A stretch of DNA of 17,953 bases from Alphaproteobacteria bacterium (GCA_028869395.1 JAGWSE010000195.1:1-17953), one strand, 5' to 3'. Shown: positions 1 to 6,461, counted from the stretch's first letter. Translations and numbers: made by a program. Notes: a model not told the origin generated them from the letters alone.

Positions 1-181
1 CGCCGACGGTGAGGCGGTTCACCCGCGCCTCGCCCTTGAGCCGGCCGTCCAGGTGCACCTCGCCGTCGCTGGCGAGCTCACCCGTGACGGCGACGTTCCC
101 GGCGACCAAGGAGGCCGCCAGCGGCCGGCGGGCCGCATCCCCACCGCCGCCCGGCTGGGCGTTAGCCGGCTTCGCGAACAT
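1..181 (-). CDS. Bactofilin family cytoskeletal protein, N-terminal part (cut by window edge)
   Basis: The minus strand from an ATG at 179-181 reads 60 codons to the window edge without a stop. After a ~25-residue flexible Gly/Pro-rich leader it contains an AGNVAVTGELASDGEVHLDG stretch followed by LKGEARVNRLTVG. This is the start of the bactofilin right-handed beta-helix, with repeated V-x-G-x-L and hydrophobic alternation. Bactofilins self-assemble into nucleotide-independent filaments under the inner membrane and localise cell-wall enzymes. The start overlaps the last 20 bp of the upstream M23 peptidase gene in another frame, so the two are probably co-transcribed and coupled. A bactofilin beside an M23 endopeptidase is a known arrangement (for example Helicobacter ccmA/csd1 and bacA/lmdC in Hyphomonas). 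The C-terminus is outside the window. Confidence 0.85.
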   Translation of the reverse strand, partial: MFAKPANAQPGGGGDAARRPLAASLVAGNVAVTGELASDGEVHLDGRLKGEARVNRLTVG

Positions 182-1316
182 AGGCCCCAGCCTTCAGGTA
201 GCGTTCCGGGTTCATCGGCCGCCCGTTCAGCCAGACCTCGTAGTGTAGGTGAGGGCCGGTGGAGCGGCCGGTCGAGCCGATGCCGCCCAGGGTCTCGCCG
301 AGGGTGACGTGCTCGCCTACGTGGACAGCGATGGTCGCCAGGTGGCCGTAGCGGGTCTTCAGCCCGCCGCCGTGGTCCACCTCGACCGTGTTGCCGTAGC
401 CGGTGCGCACCCCCGTGAACGAGACCACGCCGGGGCCTGTCGAGGCGACCGGCGTCATCCGCGGGCCCGGGAAGTCGAGGCCGGAGTGGAAGGCGGGCCG
501 GTGGGTGAAGGGATCGATCCGCACGCCGTAGCCGCTGGATTCCTCACGCAGGGAGGTCGGCCGGCCGAAGGGCAAGGACTCGGCGGCGCGGTCGAGGGCC
601 TCGGCCTCGGATATGTCCTGGGCGGCGTGCTGGATCCGCTCGGCGAACTCGGGCGAGACGTCGAGCACCGCGGCGAGCGCGCGGGGATCCCGGGACTCGA
701 TCAGGGGGCCGCCCAGCGCGCCGCCCTCGGGCACATAGGCGCTGGGCGTCAGGCCGGCGAGGCGGAAGGCCAGCCGCAGGCGGTCGGCCCGGCTCTTGGC
801 GAAGCTGTCGGCCGCGTCCAGCACCCTGTCCTGGCTGATCTCCACCGCCGCCATGCGGCGCAGCGCGCCGGCGTTCGCCGAGGCCGGGATGGCCAGCGCC
901 GGCATCAGCGCCTGGGCCGCGCCCGGCGCAGCCTTCATGTCGGTGAGCAGCATGGCGAGCGCCTCGTGGCGCTTCTCCACGGTGGCCGCCAATTGTTGCG
1001 GCCCCCCGGCGCCGGCGTTCAGCTCGGCCACTGCGGAGTTCAGCCGGGCCTGCCGGTCGGCGATCCAGCGCTCGTACTTGGCCTGGGTGCGGGCCACCTC
1101 GCGGTCGGCGCTGGTGGCCGACAGGGCGTTGACCAGCATCGCCGCCGTGCAGACCCCCATCCACAGCGCGGCGACGGCCACGCCGCCGGCGGCCATGAGC
1201 TGCTTCTGCGTGGAGAGCACAAAGGCCCGCATCGTCCCGCCCGAGCGGACGTAGAGATGACGCTCCGGAAATAGCGCCTCGACCGTGCGGCGCAGCCGCG
1301 CGACGTGCTCGTTCAT
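162..1316 (-). CDS. Membrane-anchored M23 (LytM-type) peptidoglycan endopeptidase
   Basis: A 384-aa protein predicted to cut peptide cross-links in peptidoglycan on the periplasmic side. Residues ~1-40 are a cytoplasmic tail, ~43-65 a single transmembrane helix, and ~70-250 an Ala-rich helical, probably coiled-coil stalk. Residues ~262-375 form the M23 domain. All expected zinc and catalytic residues are visible: H277 and D281 in FHSGLDF, H325 in RYGHL, and H356/H358 in GPHLHYE, so it should be an active enzyme rather than a degenerate LytM factor. The ATG at 1314-1316 is used. The gene lies 120 bp downstream of bcp on the same strand and overlaps the bactofilin start by 20 bp. The pairing suggests bactofilin positions this enzyme for local wall remodelling. 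Function is family knowledge; the partnership is inferred from context. Confidence 0.9.
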   Translation of the reverse strand: MNEHVARLRRTVEALFPERHLYVRSGGTMRAFVLSTQKQLMAAGGVAVAALWMGVCTAAMLVNALSATSADREVARTQAKYERWIADRQARLNSAVAELNAGAGGPQQLAATVEKRHEALAMLLTDMKAAPGAAQALMPALAIPASANAGALRRMAAVEISQDRVLDAADSFAKSRADRLRLAFRLAGLTPSAYVPEGGALGGPLIESRDPRALAAVLDVSPEFAERIQHAAQDISEAEALDRAAESLPFGRPTSLREESSGYGVRIDPFTHRPAFHSGLDFPGPRMTPVASTGPGVVSFTGVRTGYGNTVEVDHGGGLKTRYGHLATIAVHVGEHVTLGETLGGIGSTGRSTGPHLHYEVWLNGRPMNPERYLKAGAYVREAG

Positions 1317-1413
1317 TTCGCTTGTTTGTCCCCCGGCCCCACCGGAACGCCGGGATTTGTTCGGAAAAACAGCGTCAGCGCAAGACGGTTAACGTCGCGG
1401 TGAACTTCTCAGG

Positions 1414-1436
1414 TTGATGTGATTCGCGATCATCAA
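1414..1436 (-). terminator. Weak inverted repeat just after bcp stop
   Basis: TTGATG at 1414-1419 and CATCAA at 1431-1436 can pair with an 11-nt loop, starting directly after the bcp stop codon (1437-1439). The stem is AT-rich and lacks a T-run, so it is a poor intrinsic terminator. It could equally be an operator in the 120-bp gap before the M23 gene. The rest of the gap shows one GTTAAC site and no clear promoter. Confidence 0.2.
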
Positions 1437-1898
1437 CTAGAGCGCGTCGGCGGCCTCGAGAACGGCCTGGGCATGGCCGGCCACCTTCACCTTGCGCCAG
1501 AGCTTCCGGACCACGCCGTCGCGGATCAGGAAGGTCGAGCGGTCGATGCCCATGTACTTGCGGCCGTAGAGGCTTTTTTCGACCCAGGAACCGTAGCGCT
1601 CGATGACGGCGCCAGTCGGGTCGGAGCCCAGCCGCACCTTAAGCCCGTACTTGTCGGTGAACTTGCGGTGCGCGGCGAGGCTGTCCTTGGAGACGCCGAG
1701 CACCGTCGCGCCCGCCTTGGCGAACTGCGGCGCGAGCTCGGTGAAGGCCTTGGCCTCGTTGGTGCAGCCGGGCGTGTCGTCCTTCGGATAGAAGTAGAGC
1801 ACCAGCGTGCGGCCCGCGAAGTCGGCGAGCTTCACGGGCCCCTCCGGCGTCTCCAGCTCGAAGTCGGGCGCCTTGGCGCCTTCGGTCAGGTCGGTCAT
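1437..1898 (-). CDS. bcp: Thioredoxin-dependent peroxiredoxin, BCP/PrxQ family
   Basis: A 153-aa cytoplasmic peroxiredoxin that reduces H2O2 and organic hydroperoxides. The fold starts with the APDFEL motif; the active site is P-K-D-D-T-P-G-C-T with peroxidatic Cys45, and the family's GVSKDS segment follows. Length matches the family (~150-160 aa). E. coli BCP has a resolving Cys five residues after the peroxidatic one (C-x4-C); here that position is Lys, and Cys45 is the only cysteine in the protein. It must therefore be recycled as a 1-Cys enzyme by an external thiol. The ATG at 1896-1898 follows a GAGGAGA ribosome-binding site that overlaps the tyrS stop codon 10 bp upstream, so it is translated from the tyrS transcript. 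Confidence 0.95.
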   Translation of the reverse strand: MTDLTEGAKAPDFELETPEGPVKLADFAGRTLVLYFYPKDDTPGCTNEAKAFTELAPQFAKAGATVLGVSKDSLAAHRKFTDKYGLKVRLGSDPTGAVIERYGSWVEKSLYGRKYMGIDRSTFLIRDGVVRKLWRKVKVAGHAQAVLEAADAL

Positions 1899-1908
1899 CC
1901 CGCTCTCC

Positions 1909-3231
1909 TCAAACCGGCTTCACGAGCACGATCTTCTTCTTGCCGGCGGCCAGCTTGACCACGCCGTCCACCAGGTCGGCGGCGGTGACGTTGCGGTTGG
2001 CGTCCGGCTCCGGCTTGTCGTTGACCCGCAGCCCGCCCCCCTGCGCCAGCCGGCGAGCCTCGCCGCGGGAGGAGGCCAGGCCCGCGTCGTGGACCAGGGC
2101 CGCCAGCAGGATGCCGGCCTCGAGCTCAGCTCCCACCACCTCGTGCGTCGGCAGGTCGGCGGAGAGCCGGCCCTGCTCGAAGGCGGCTTCGGCGGCCTTG
2201 GCTGCGGCCTCGGTGGCCTCGGCGCCGTGCAGCATGCGGGTCGTCTCGTTGGCGAGCACCTTCTTGGCCTCGTTGATCTCAGCGCCGGGCAGCTTCTCCA
2301 GGCGGGCGACCTCGGCCTCCGGCAGGTCGGTGAAGAGGCGCAGGAATCGGCCCACGTCGGCGTCCTCTGTGTTGCGCCAGAACTGCCAGTAGTCGTAGGG
2401 GCTGCGCATGTCGGCGTTGAGCCACACGGCCCCGCCGACCGTCTTGCCCATCTTCGCGCCCGAGGCGGTCGAGAGCAGCGGCGTGGTCAGCCCAAAGGCG
2501 GGCTTGCCGTCGAGGCGGCGGATCAGCTCCACGCCGTTGACGATGTTCCCCCACTGGTCGGAGCCGCCCATCTGCAGGGCGCAGGCGAAGCGCCGCTCCA
2601 GCTCCAGGAAGTCCACCGACTGCATCAGCATGTAGTTGAACTCGAGGAAGGTCATCGGCTGTTCGCGTTCGAGGCGCAGCTTGACGCTCTCGAAGGCCAG
2701 CATTCGGTTGATGGTGAAGTGCACGCCGAACTCGCGCAGGAACTCCACGTAGCCGAAGCGCGACAGCCACTCGTCGTTGTCGACCATGATGGCGTCGGTG
2801 GGTCCGTCGCCGAAGGTGAGGAACTTCTCGAACGTGCCTCGGATCGTGGCGATGTTGGCCTGGATCTGCGCTTCGGTGAGCAGGGGCCGCTGCCCTTCCT
2901 TGTCGGTGGGATCGCCCACCTTGGTGGTGCCGCCGCCCATGACGACGATCGGCTTGTGGCCGGCCTGCTGCAGCCGCCGGAGCATCATGATCTGGATCAG
3001 GTGACCCACGTGCAGCGAGGGCGCGGTGGCGTCGAAGCCGATGTAGGCCGTGATCGGCCCCTTCAGGCAGGCCGCGTCGAGCTCGGCCGGATGGGTGATC
3101 GAATGGATGTAGCCGCGCGCCTGCATGGTCTTGAGGAACTCGGACTTGAAGGCGGGCTCGGACATCTGGGGCTCGAAGAGGTTGCGGCAGCCGGCCTCTA
3201 GCACGGCGCGATCGAGGATTTCGAGGGACAT
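1909..3231 (-). CDS. tyrS: Tyrosyl-tRNA synthetase
   Basis: A 440-aa class I aminoacyl-tRNA synthetase that charges tRNA-Tyr with tyrosine. Visible features: the HIGH-like signature HVGH at 74-77, preceded by GFDATAPSLH; the tyrosine/ATP-binding QMGGSDQWGN at 220-229; the KMSKS-like loop KMGKT at 260-264; and a C-terminal S4-type RNA-binding domain from ~375. The ATG at 3229-3231 is chosen because AGGAG sits 6 nt upstream (3238-3242). A second in-frame ATG at 3163-3165 (Met23) starts the part that resembles other TyrS N-termini but lacks a good Shine-Dalgarno, so the first 22 residues may be an extension. It is followed 10 bp later by bcp. It is preceded by an unusual leader with a tandem-Tyr mini-ORF (see separate entries), suggesting control by tyrosine charging. 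Confidence 0.97.
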   Translation of the reverse strand: MSLEILDRAVLEAGCRNLFEPQMSEPAFKSEFLKTMQARGYIHSITHPAELDAACLKGPITAYIGFDATAPSLHVGHLIQIMMLRRLQQAGHKPIVVMGGGTTKVGDPTDKEGQRPLLTEAQIQANIATIRGTFEKFLTFGDGPTDAIMVDNDEWLSRFGYVEFLREFGVHFTINRMLAFESVKLRLEREQPMTFLEFNYMLMQSVDFLELERRFACALQMGGSDQWGNIVNGVELIRRLDGKPAFGLTTPLLSTASGAKMGKTVGGAVWLNADMRSPYDYWQFWRNTEDADVGRFLRLFTDLPEAEVARLEKLPGAEINEAKKVLANETTRMLHGAEATEAAAKAAEAAFEQGRLSADLPTHEVVGAELEAGILLAALVHDAGLASSRGEARRLAQGGGLRVNDKPEPDANRNVTAADLVDGVVKLAAGKKKIVLVKPV

Positions 3232-3237
3232 GACGGT

Positions 3238-3295
3238 CTCCTGGGGCTGGAGGAGGCCGGCGTCGGGATCGCTCTGGGATCGGAAGGCGCCGGCC
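3238..3295 (-). promoter_or_regulatory. Stem and Shine-Dalgarno-masking hairpin before tyrS start
   Basis: On the minus strand GGCCGGCG (3295 to 3288) can pair with CGCCGGCC (3262 to 3255) over a 25-nt loop. Next to it, CTCCT (3255 to 3251) can pair with the tyrS Shine-Dalgarno AGGAG (3242 to 3238) over an 8-nt loop. The two stems share only the base at 3255. A second CGCCGGCC lies inside the leader ORF (3357 to 3350), giving GGCCGGCG an alternative partner. Together these offer a route from leader translation to tyrS start-site access. This is seen by eye and not energy-tested. Confidence 0.3.
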
Positions 3296-3300
3296 GACGG

Positions 3301-3341
3301 GGCAGGCGCACGGGATCGGTCGCCTGCTTCTAAGGCAGGCG
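3301..3341 (-). promoter_or_regulatory. Mutually exclusive hairpins in the tyrS leader
   Basis: Reading the minus-strand transcript, CGCCTGC (3341 to 3335, directly after the Tyr codons) pairs perfectly with GCAGGCG (3327 to 3321) across a 7-nt loop containing the leader stop. The same GCAGGCG pairs equally well with a second CGCCTGC (3308 to 3302) across a 12-nt loop. The two 7-bp stems cannot form together. A ribosome paused at the Tyr codons would cover the first segment and favour the second stem. No T-run follows either stem, so the output, if any, would be Rho-dependent termination or translational control rather than an intrinsic terminator. High GC makes chance pairing a real alternative. 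Confidence 0.4.
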
Positions 3342-3377
3342 GTAATAGAGGCCGGCGATGAGGCGGCGTCGGATCAT
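3330..3377 (-). CDS. Candidate tyrosine-rich leader peptide upstream of tyrS (15 aa)
   Basis: On the minus strand an ATG at 3375-3377 opens a 15-codon ORF reading MIRRRLIAGLYYRLP, ending at TAG (3330-3332). It carries two adjacent tyrosine codons, TAT (3345-3347) and TAC (3342-3344), about 100 bp upstream of the tyrosyl-tRNA synthetase start. The stop codon lies inside a hairpin loop. No Shine-Dalgarno precedes the ATG, but a TTGACT box and a TAGCTA box upstream place the likely transcription start within a few bases of it, which fits a leaderless mRNA. Leader peptides rich in the regulated amino acid are the classic sensor of ribosome-mediated attenuation (trp, his, phe operons). A chance ORF this short is possible; the case rests on tandem Tyr codons, position and the alternative hairpins together. 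Confidence 0.45.
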   Translation of the reverse strand: MIRRRLIAGLYYRLP

Positions 3378-3384
3378 GGCGCGA

Positions 3385-3414
3385 TAGCTATGGTCGACGA
3401 CCCATGGCAGTCAA
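3385..3414 (-). promoter_or_regulatory. tyrS: Candidate tyrS-leader promoter
   Basis: On the minus strand TTGACT (3414 to 3409) matches five of six bases of the -35 consensus. TAGCTA (3390 to 3385) sits 18 bp downstream as a weak -10, inside the palindrome ATAGCTAT. Transcription would begin about position 3378, one base before the leader ATG. The region from TAG to ATG (TAG, 5 other bases, GCGCC after alignment) has the same spacing as in front of the gene at 11502. The -10 match is poor. Confidence 0.35.
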
Positions 3415-4529
3415 GCGTCATGCGTGTGCTGGGATTCATGACGGGCACCTCGCTCGACGCCGTCGACATGGCGGTGCTCGACACGGACGGGGAGGTCATT
3501 TCCGCCTTCGGGCCGGCCGGCGAGCGCGAGCTGAGCGAGGCCACGCGCGACCTGATGCTGTCGGCCACCCACGCGGCTCTGGCCTGGCCCCGCGGCGCGG
3601 CCGAACCCGCGGTCTTCGCCGAAGCGGCGGCGGCGGGCGCGAGGGAGCACTTCGAGGCGGCCTCGGACTTCCTCGCCGCCAACGGTCTCGGCTGGTCCGG
3701 CATCGACCTGATCGGCATGCACGGCCAGACGGTGCTGCACGAACGCCCCAAGGCCGGCCGCGCGGGCCGCACGGTGCAGCTCGGGGACGCCGGCTGGCTG
3801 GCCCGCCGGGCCGGCGTTCCCGTCGCTTTCGACTTCCGCAGCGCCGACATGGCCGCGGGCGGGGAGGGCGCGCCGCTCGCGCCGATCTATCACCTTGCCC
3901 GCGCCGGCGCCTCGCGGCTCACGCCGCCGCTGGCGGTGCTGAACGTCGGCGGGGTCGCCAACGTGACGCTGTGGCGGCGCGACGGAGAGATCGAGGCCTT
4001 CGACACCGGGCCGGGAAACGGCCTGATCGACCTGCTGGTGCAGGCGAGGGGCGCGGGCAGGTTCGACGCGGGCGGCCGGCTCGCCGCGGCGGGCCGCGTG
4101 GACGAGCCCGTCCTGGGCGCGCTGCTGGCCCATCCCTATTTCCAAGCGCCGCCGCCCAAGTCGCTCGACCGCTATGACTTCCCCCTGAACGCCGTGGACG
4201 GCCTGTCGCTCGAGGACGCGGCCGCGACGCTGGTCGCCTTCACCGCCGAGGGCGTGCGGCTGGCGCTGGCGCGTCTCGGTGAGACGCCGCACGAGCTGAT
4301 CGTCACCGGCGGCGGGCGCTTGAATCCCGAGATCATGGCGGCGCTCGCCCGGCGCCTGGCGTGCCCGGTGCGTCCCGCCGAAGCCCACGGCTGGCGCGGG
4401 GACGCCATCGAGGCCGAAGCGATCGCCTATCTCGCCGCCCGCTGCGCGCGCGGCCTGCCGATCAGCTTCCCGAAGACGACCGGCGTTCCCGAACCGATGG
4501 CGGGGGGACGTATCGTGCGGCCGGCGTAA
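3390..4529 (+). CDS. anmK: Anhydro-N-acetylmuramic acid kinase
   Basis: A cytoplasmic sugar kinase of the ASKHA superfamily that opens the 1,6-anhydro ring of anhMurNAc and phosphorylates it to MurNAc-6-phosphate, feeding recycled cell-wall sugar back into metabolism. Signatures: GFMTGTSLDAVDMAV near the N-terminus (ATP phosphate-binding), LIGMHGQTVLH, the DTGPGNGLID segment, and VTGGGRLNPEI in the C-terminal lobe. Length of 379 aa fits the family (~370). The ATG at 3390 adds ten residues before the conserved start; the ATG at 3420 (Met11) begins right at the conserved region and is equally likely, especially since the candidate tyrS -35 box lies between the two. Neither has a clear Shine-Dalgarno. 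It is divergent from tyrS and ends 12 bp from the convergent serine hydrolase. Confidence 0.95.
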   Translation: MVDDPWQSSVMRVLGFMTGTSLDAVDMAVLDTDGEVISAFGPAGERELSEATRDLMLSATHAALAWPRGAAEPAVFAEAAAAGAREHFEAASDFLAANGLGWSGIDLIGMHGQTVLHERPKAGRAGRTVQLGDAGWLARRAGVPVAFDFRSADMAAGGEGAPLAPIYHLARAGASRLTPPLAVLNVGGVANVTLWRRDGEIEAFDTGPGNGLIDLLVQARGAGRFDAGGRLAAAGRVDEPVLGALLAHPYFQAPPPKSLDRYDFPLNAVDGLSLEDAAATLVAFTAEGVRLALARLGETPHELIVTGGGRLNPEIMAALARRLACPVRPAEAHGWRGDAIEAEAIAYLAARCARGLPISFPKTTGVPEPMAGGRIVRPA

Positions 4530-4541
4530 CGAGCGGCGGGA

Positions 4542-5687
4542 TCAGATGATCCCCATCGCCTCCCACATGGCCATGGCCAGGCCGAGGGCGCGCATATCGC
4601 CGGTGGTGGTCGGCGCCATGCGGTTCATGGCGTAGCCGAAGGTGGTGCGCGCATCCATGTCGATGATCGCCAGCGATCCGCCGTAGCCGCCCCAGTAGAT
4701 GGTGTTGGGGTTGGGCAGGGGCATGATCCCGCCGGCCAGGCCGAAGCCCATGCCGTAGCGCGACGCACGGCCGAGGATCAGGTCCTCGCCTTCGATCTGC
4801 AGCTCCAGCACCTTGCGGCAGCCCGTCTCGGACATGAACCGCTTGCCCTGGGCGACGCCGCCATTGGCGAGGATGGCGTGCGCCTGGGCGATCGAGCGGG
4901 CGTTGCCGGTCCCGCCGGCCGCCGGGATCTCCGCCCCGCGCCAGGCCCGGGTCTTCGTCTCGCCGACGTCGACGCCGGGGTTGTGGGACATGTTGGCCTG
5001 CAACGGGGTTTCCGGGCCGTCGCCGACGGCCGAGCCGGGCGGCGGCGGGATCAGCTCGGCGACACGGCCGTCCTCGGAGGCGGGGAGGCCGATATGGAAG
5101 TCGGCGCCGAGGGGCTCGGCGATCTCCTCGCGGAAGAAGGTCCCCACGGTGCGGCCGTCGACGCGCCGGATCACCTCGCCGATCAGATAGCCCTGGGTCA
5201 GGGCGTGGTAGCCCGGCGCGGTTCCCGGCTCCCAGTAGGGCGCCTGGGCGGCCAGGAGGCTGGTCGCCTTCTCCCAGTCGTAGAGGTCCTGCTTGGTGAT
5301 CGGCTCCTTCCAGCCCGAGAGGCCGGCGGCGTGGCTCATCAGGTGGCTGACCTTGACCGCCGCCTTGCCGTTCGCGGCGAACGCCGGCCAGTAGCGGGCG
5401 ACGGGGGCGTCGAAATCGAGCTGGCCGCGGTCGGCCAGCATCAGGGCCGCCAGGGCGGTCATGGTCTTGGTGGTGGAATAGACGTTGACGATGGTGTCGC
5501 GCGTCCAGGGCCGGGTCCTGCCGGGATCCGCGTAGCCGCCCCACAGGTCGACGACGACCTCGCCGTCCCGCGTGGCGCAGAAGCACGCGCCCACGTCCTC
5601 GCCGGATGCGAAGTTGGCGGCGAAGGCGTCGCGCACCTTCTCGAACCCCGGGGCGACCTCGCCCTCCACCTCGATGACAGCTGTCAT
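4542..5687 (-). CDS. Beta-lactamase-fold serine hydrolase / family VIII esterase-like
   Basis: A 381-aa protein of the class C beta-lactamase/penicillin-binding-like superfamily. The nucleophile motif S-x-x-K is S71-T-T-K74 (YSTTKT); Tyr160 in PGYHALTQG lies where the second motif (Y-x-N, or Tyr in family VIII esterases) is expected; WGGYGG at 332-337 sits at the KTG-equivalent strand. No signal peptide is visible, so it is probably cytoplasmic, which favours an esterase or amidase role over antibiotic resistance. The substrate cannot be told from sequence. ATG 5685-5687 is preceded by GGAGGG at good spacing. Residues 214-217 are PPPP, a strong EF-P-dependent stall site, and the efp gene is the next one upstream on the same strand. 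Confidence 0.88.
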   Translation of the reverse strand: MTAVIEVEGEVAPGFEKVRDAFAANFASGEDVGACFCATRDGEVVVDLWGGYADPGRTRPWTRDTIVNVYSTTKTMTALAALMLADRGQLDFDAPVARYWPAFAANGKAAVKVSHLMSHAAGLSGWKEPITKQDLYDWEKATSLLAAQAPYWEPGTAPGYHALTQGYLIGEVIRRVDGRTVGTFFREEIAEPLGADFHIGLPASEDGRVAELIPPPPGSAVGDGPETPLQANMSHNPGVDVGETKTRAWRGAEIPAAGGTGNARSIAQAHAILANGGVAQGKRFMSETGCRKVLELQIEGEDLILGRASRYGMGFGLAGGIMPLPNPNTIYWGGYGGSLAIIDMDARTTFGYAMNRMAPTTTGDMRALGLAMAMWEAMGII

Positions 5688-5740
5688 GACGACCCTCCGG
5701 CTGGAGATCGACGTTAGCTGAGCCGGTGGAGGTCAGGAAC

Positions 5741-5762
5741 CCTTCTCCCGCAAGGGAGAAGG
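5741..5762 (-). terminator. 9-bp palindromic hairpin after efp
   Basis: CCTTCTCCC (5741-5749) and GGGAGAAGG (5754-5762) form a perfect 9-bp stem around a 4-nt loop (GCAA on the plus strand, TTGC on the minus). It begins 7 bp after the efp stop, in the gap before the serine hydrolase. On the efp transcript it is followed by GTTCC rather than a real T-run. It probably terminates or stabilises efp mRNA. Near-identical palindromes are, from memory, dispersed in many GC-rich proteobacterial genomes, so it may be a repeat-family copy. Confidence 0.55.
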
Positions 5763-5769
5763 AGCCGGA

Positions 5770-6336
5770 TCAGTCCTTCGCCCGCTCCTGATAGGAGCCG
5801 TCCTCGGTCAAAACGACGATGCGGGTGCCGACGGTGATATAGGGCGGCACCTGGGTCTTCAGGCCGTTGGAGAGCACGGCCGGCTTGTAGGACGACGAGG
5901 CCGTCTGGCCCTTCACGGAGGGCTCGGTGTCGACCACCTCGAAGGTGGCGAGCCTCGGCAGCTCGATGGAGATCGGCACGCCCTCGTGGGTCGAGAGGTG
6001 CACGTTCATGCCGTCCTGCAGGTAGTAGTGGGCGTCGCCGATCACGTCGGCCGAGGCCACCAGCTGGTCGTAGGTCTCCGGGTTCATGAAGTGGAACCCT
6101 TCGGCGTCGTTGTAGAGGAAGGTGTACTCGCGATCGTCGACGGTCGCCCGCTCCACCGTCTCGGTGGTGCGGTAGCGCTCGGAGATCTTCACCCCGTCGG
6201 AAATGCGGCGCATGTCGAGCTGGGTGACCGGCGTGCCCTTGCCGGGATGGATGTTCTGGGCCTGCAGGACGACATAGAGCTTGCCGTCCAGGTCCACGAC
6301 GTTCCCCTTGCGGAGCGAGCTGGCGATGACTTTCAA
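5770..6336 (-). CDS. efp: Translation elongation factor P (TTG start)
   Basis: A 188-aa EF-P, the tRNA-shaped factor that binds between the P and E sites and relieves ribosomes stalled on consecutive prolines. The KOW-like N-terminal domain carries the modification loop HPGKGT with Lys33 at its tip, the residue that receives beta-lysine in EpmA/EpmB organisms. Two OB domains follow, ending in the conserved PYITVGTRIVV-type segment. The conserved N-terminus MKVIASSLRKGN starts at a TTG codon (6334-6336), not ATG; GAGGAA lies 7 nt upstream and supports it. It is divergent from epmA across 125 bp. With epmA and epmB close by, the factor and both of its modifying enzymes are encoded within 3.3 kb. 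Confidence 0.97.
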   Translation of the reverse strand: MKVIASSLRKGNVVDLDGKLYVVLQAQNIHPGKGTPVTQLDMRRISDGVKISERYRTTETVERATVDDREYTFLYNDAEGFHFMNPETYDQLVASADVIGDAHYYLQDGMNVHLSTHEGVPISIELPRLATFEVVDTEPSVKGQTASSSYKPAVLSNGLKTQVPPYITVGTRIVVLTEDGSYQERAKD

Positions 6337-6404
6337 AGGTCTTCCTCGGATGCGGGTGGGAAGCCGCGCGACGCCCTGCGCGCGATTCCGCTCATCAAAT
6401 GGTT

Positions 6405-6437
6405 GGAGCGCCCCTATAGCGATCTTCCCCGAAATCG
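6405..6437 (-). promoter_or_regulatory. efp: Candidate efp promoter in the efp-epmA divergent region
   Basis: The minus strand has GCTATAGG around 6413-6420, resembling the Caulobacter housekeeping -10 (GCTANAWC), with a CTGGCG-like -35 about 14 nt upstream. The same CTATAG is palindromic and could serve epmA in the other direction. The plus-strand GTG of epmA follows about 45 bp later without a Shine-Dalgarno. The -35 match is weak. Confidence 0.3.
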
Positions 6438-6461
6438 CCAGCCCTTCGCCTGTCGCACCCC

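Noticed and set aside
249..1274. 341-aa plus-strand ORF opposite the M23 gene
   Set aside because: Shadow of the peptidase; Gly/Arg-rich with no structure or ribosome-binding site.
1317..1436. CtrA-type site at the GTTAAC near 1389-1394
   Set aside because: Only one TTAA half-site; no second half at 7-bp spacing.
1807..3201. 464-aa plus-strand ORF opposite tyrS/bcp
   Set aside because: Antisense shadow of tyrS in GC-rich DNA; composition of frame-shadow type (His/Gly/Leu/Val-rich), no motif.
3232..3389. T-box riboswitch before tyrS
   Set aside because: No specifier-loop architecture or T-box consensus visible; the region is too short, and T-boxes are rare outside Gram-positives.
4542..5687. 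Antibiotic-resistance beta-lactamase
   Set aside because: No signal peptide, and the second and third active-site motifs are esterase-like rather than Y-x-N and KTG.
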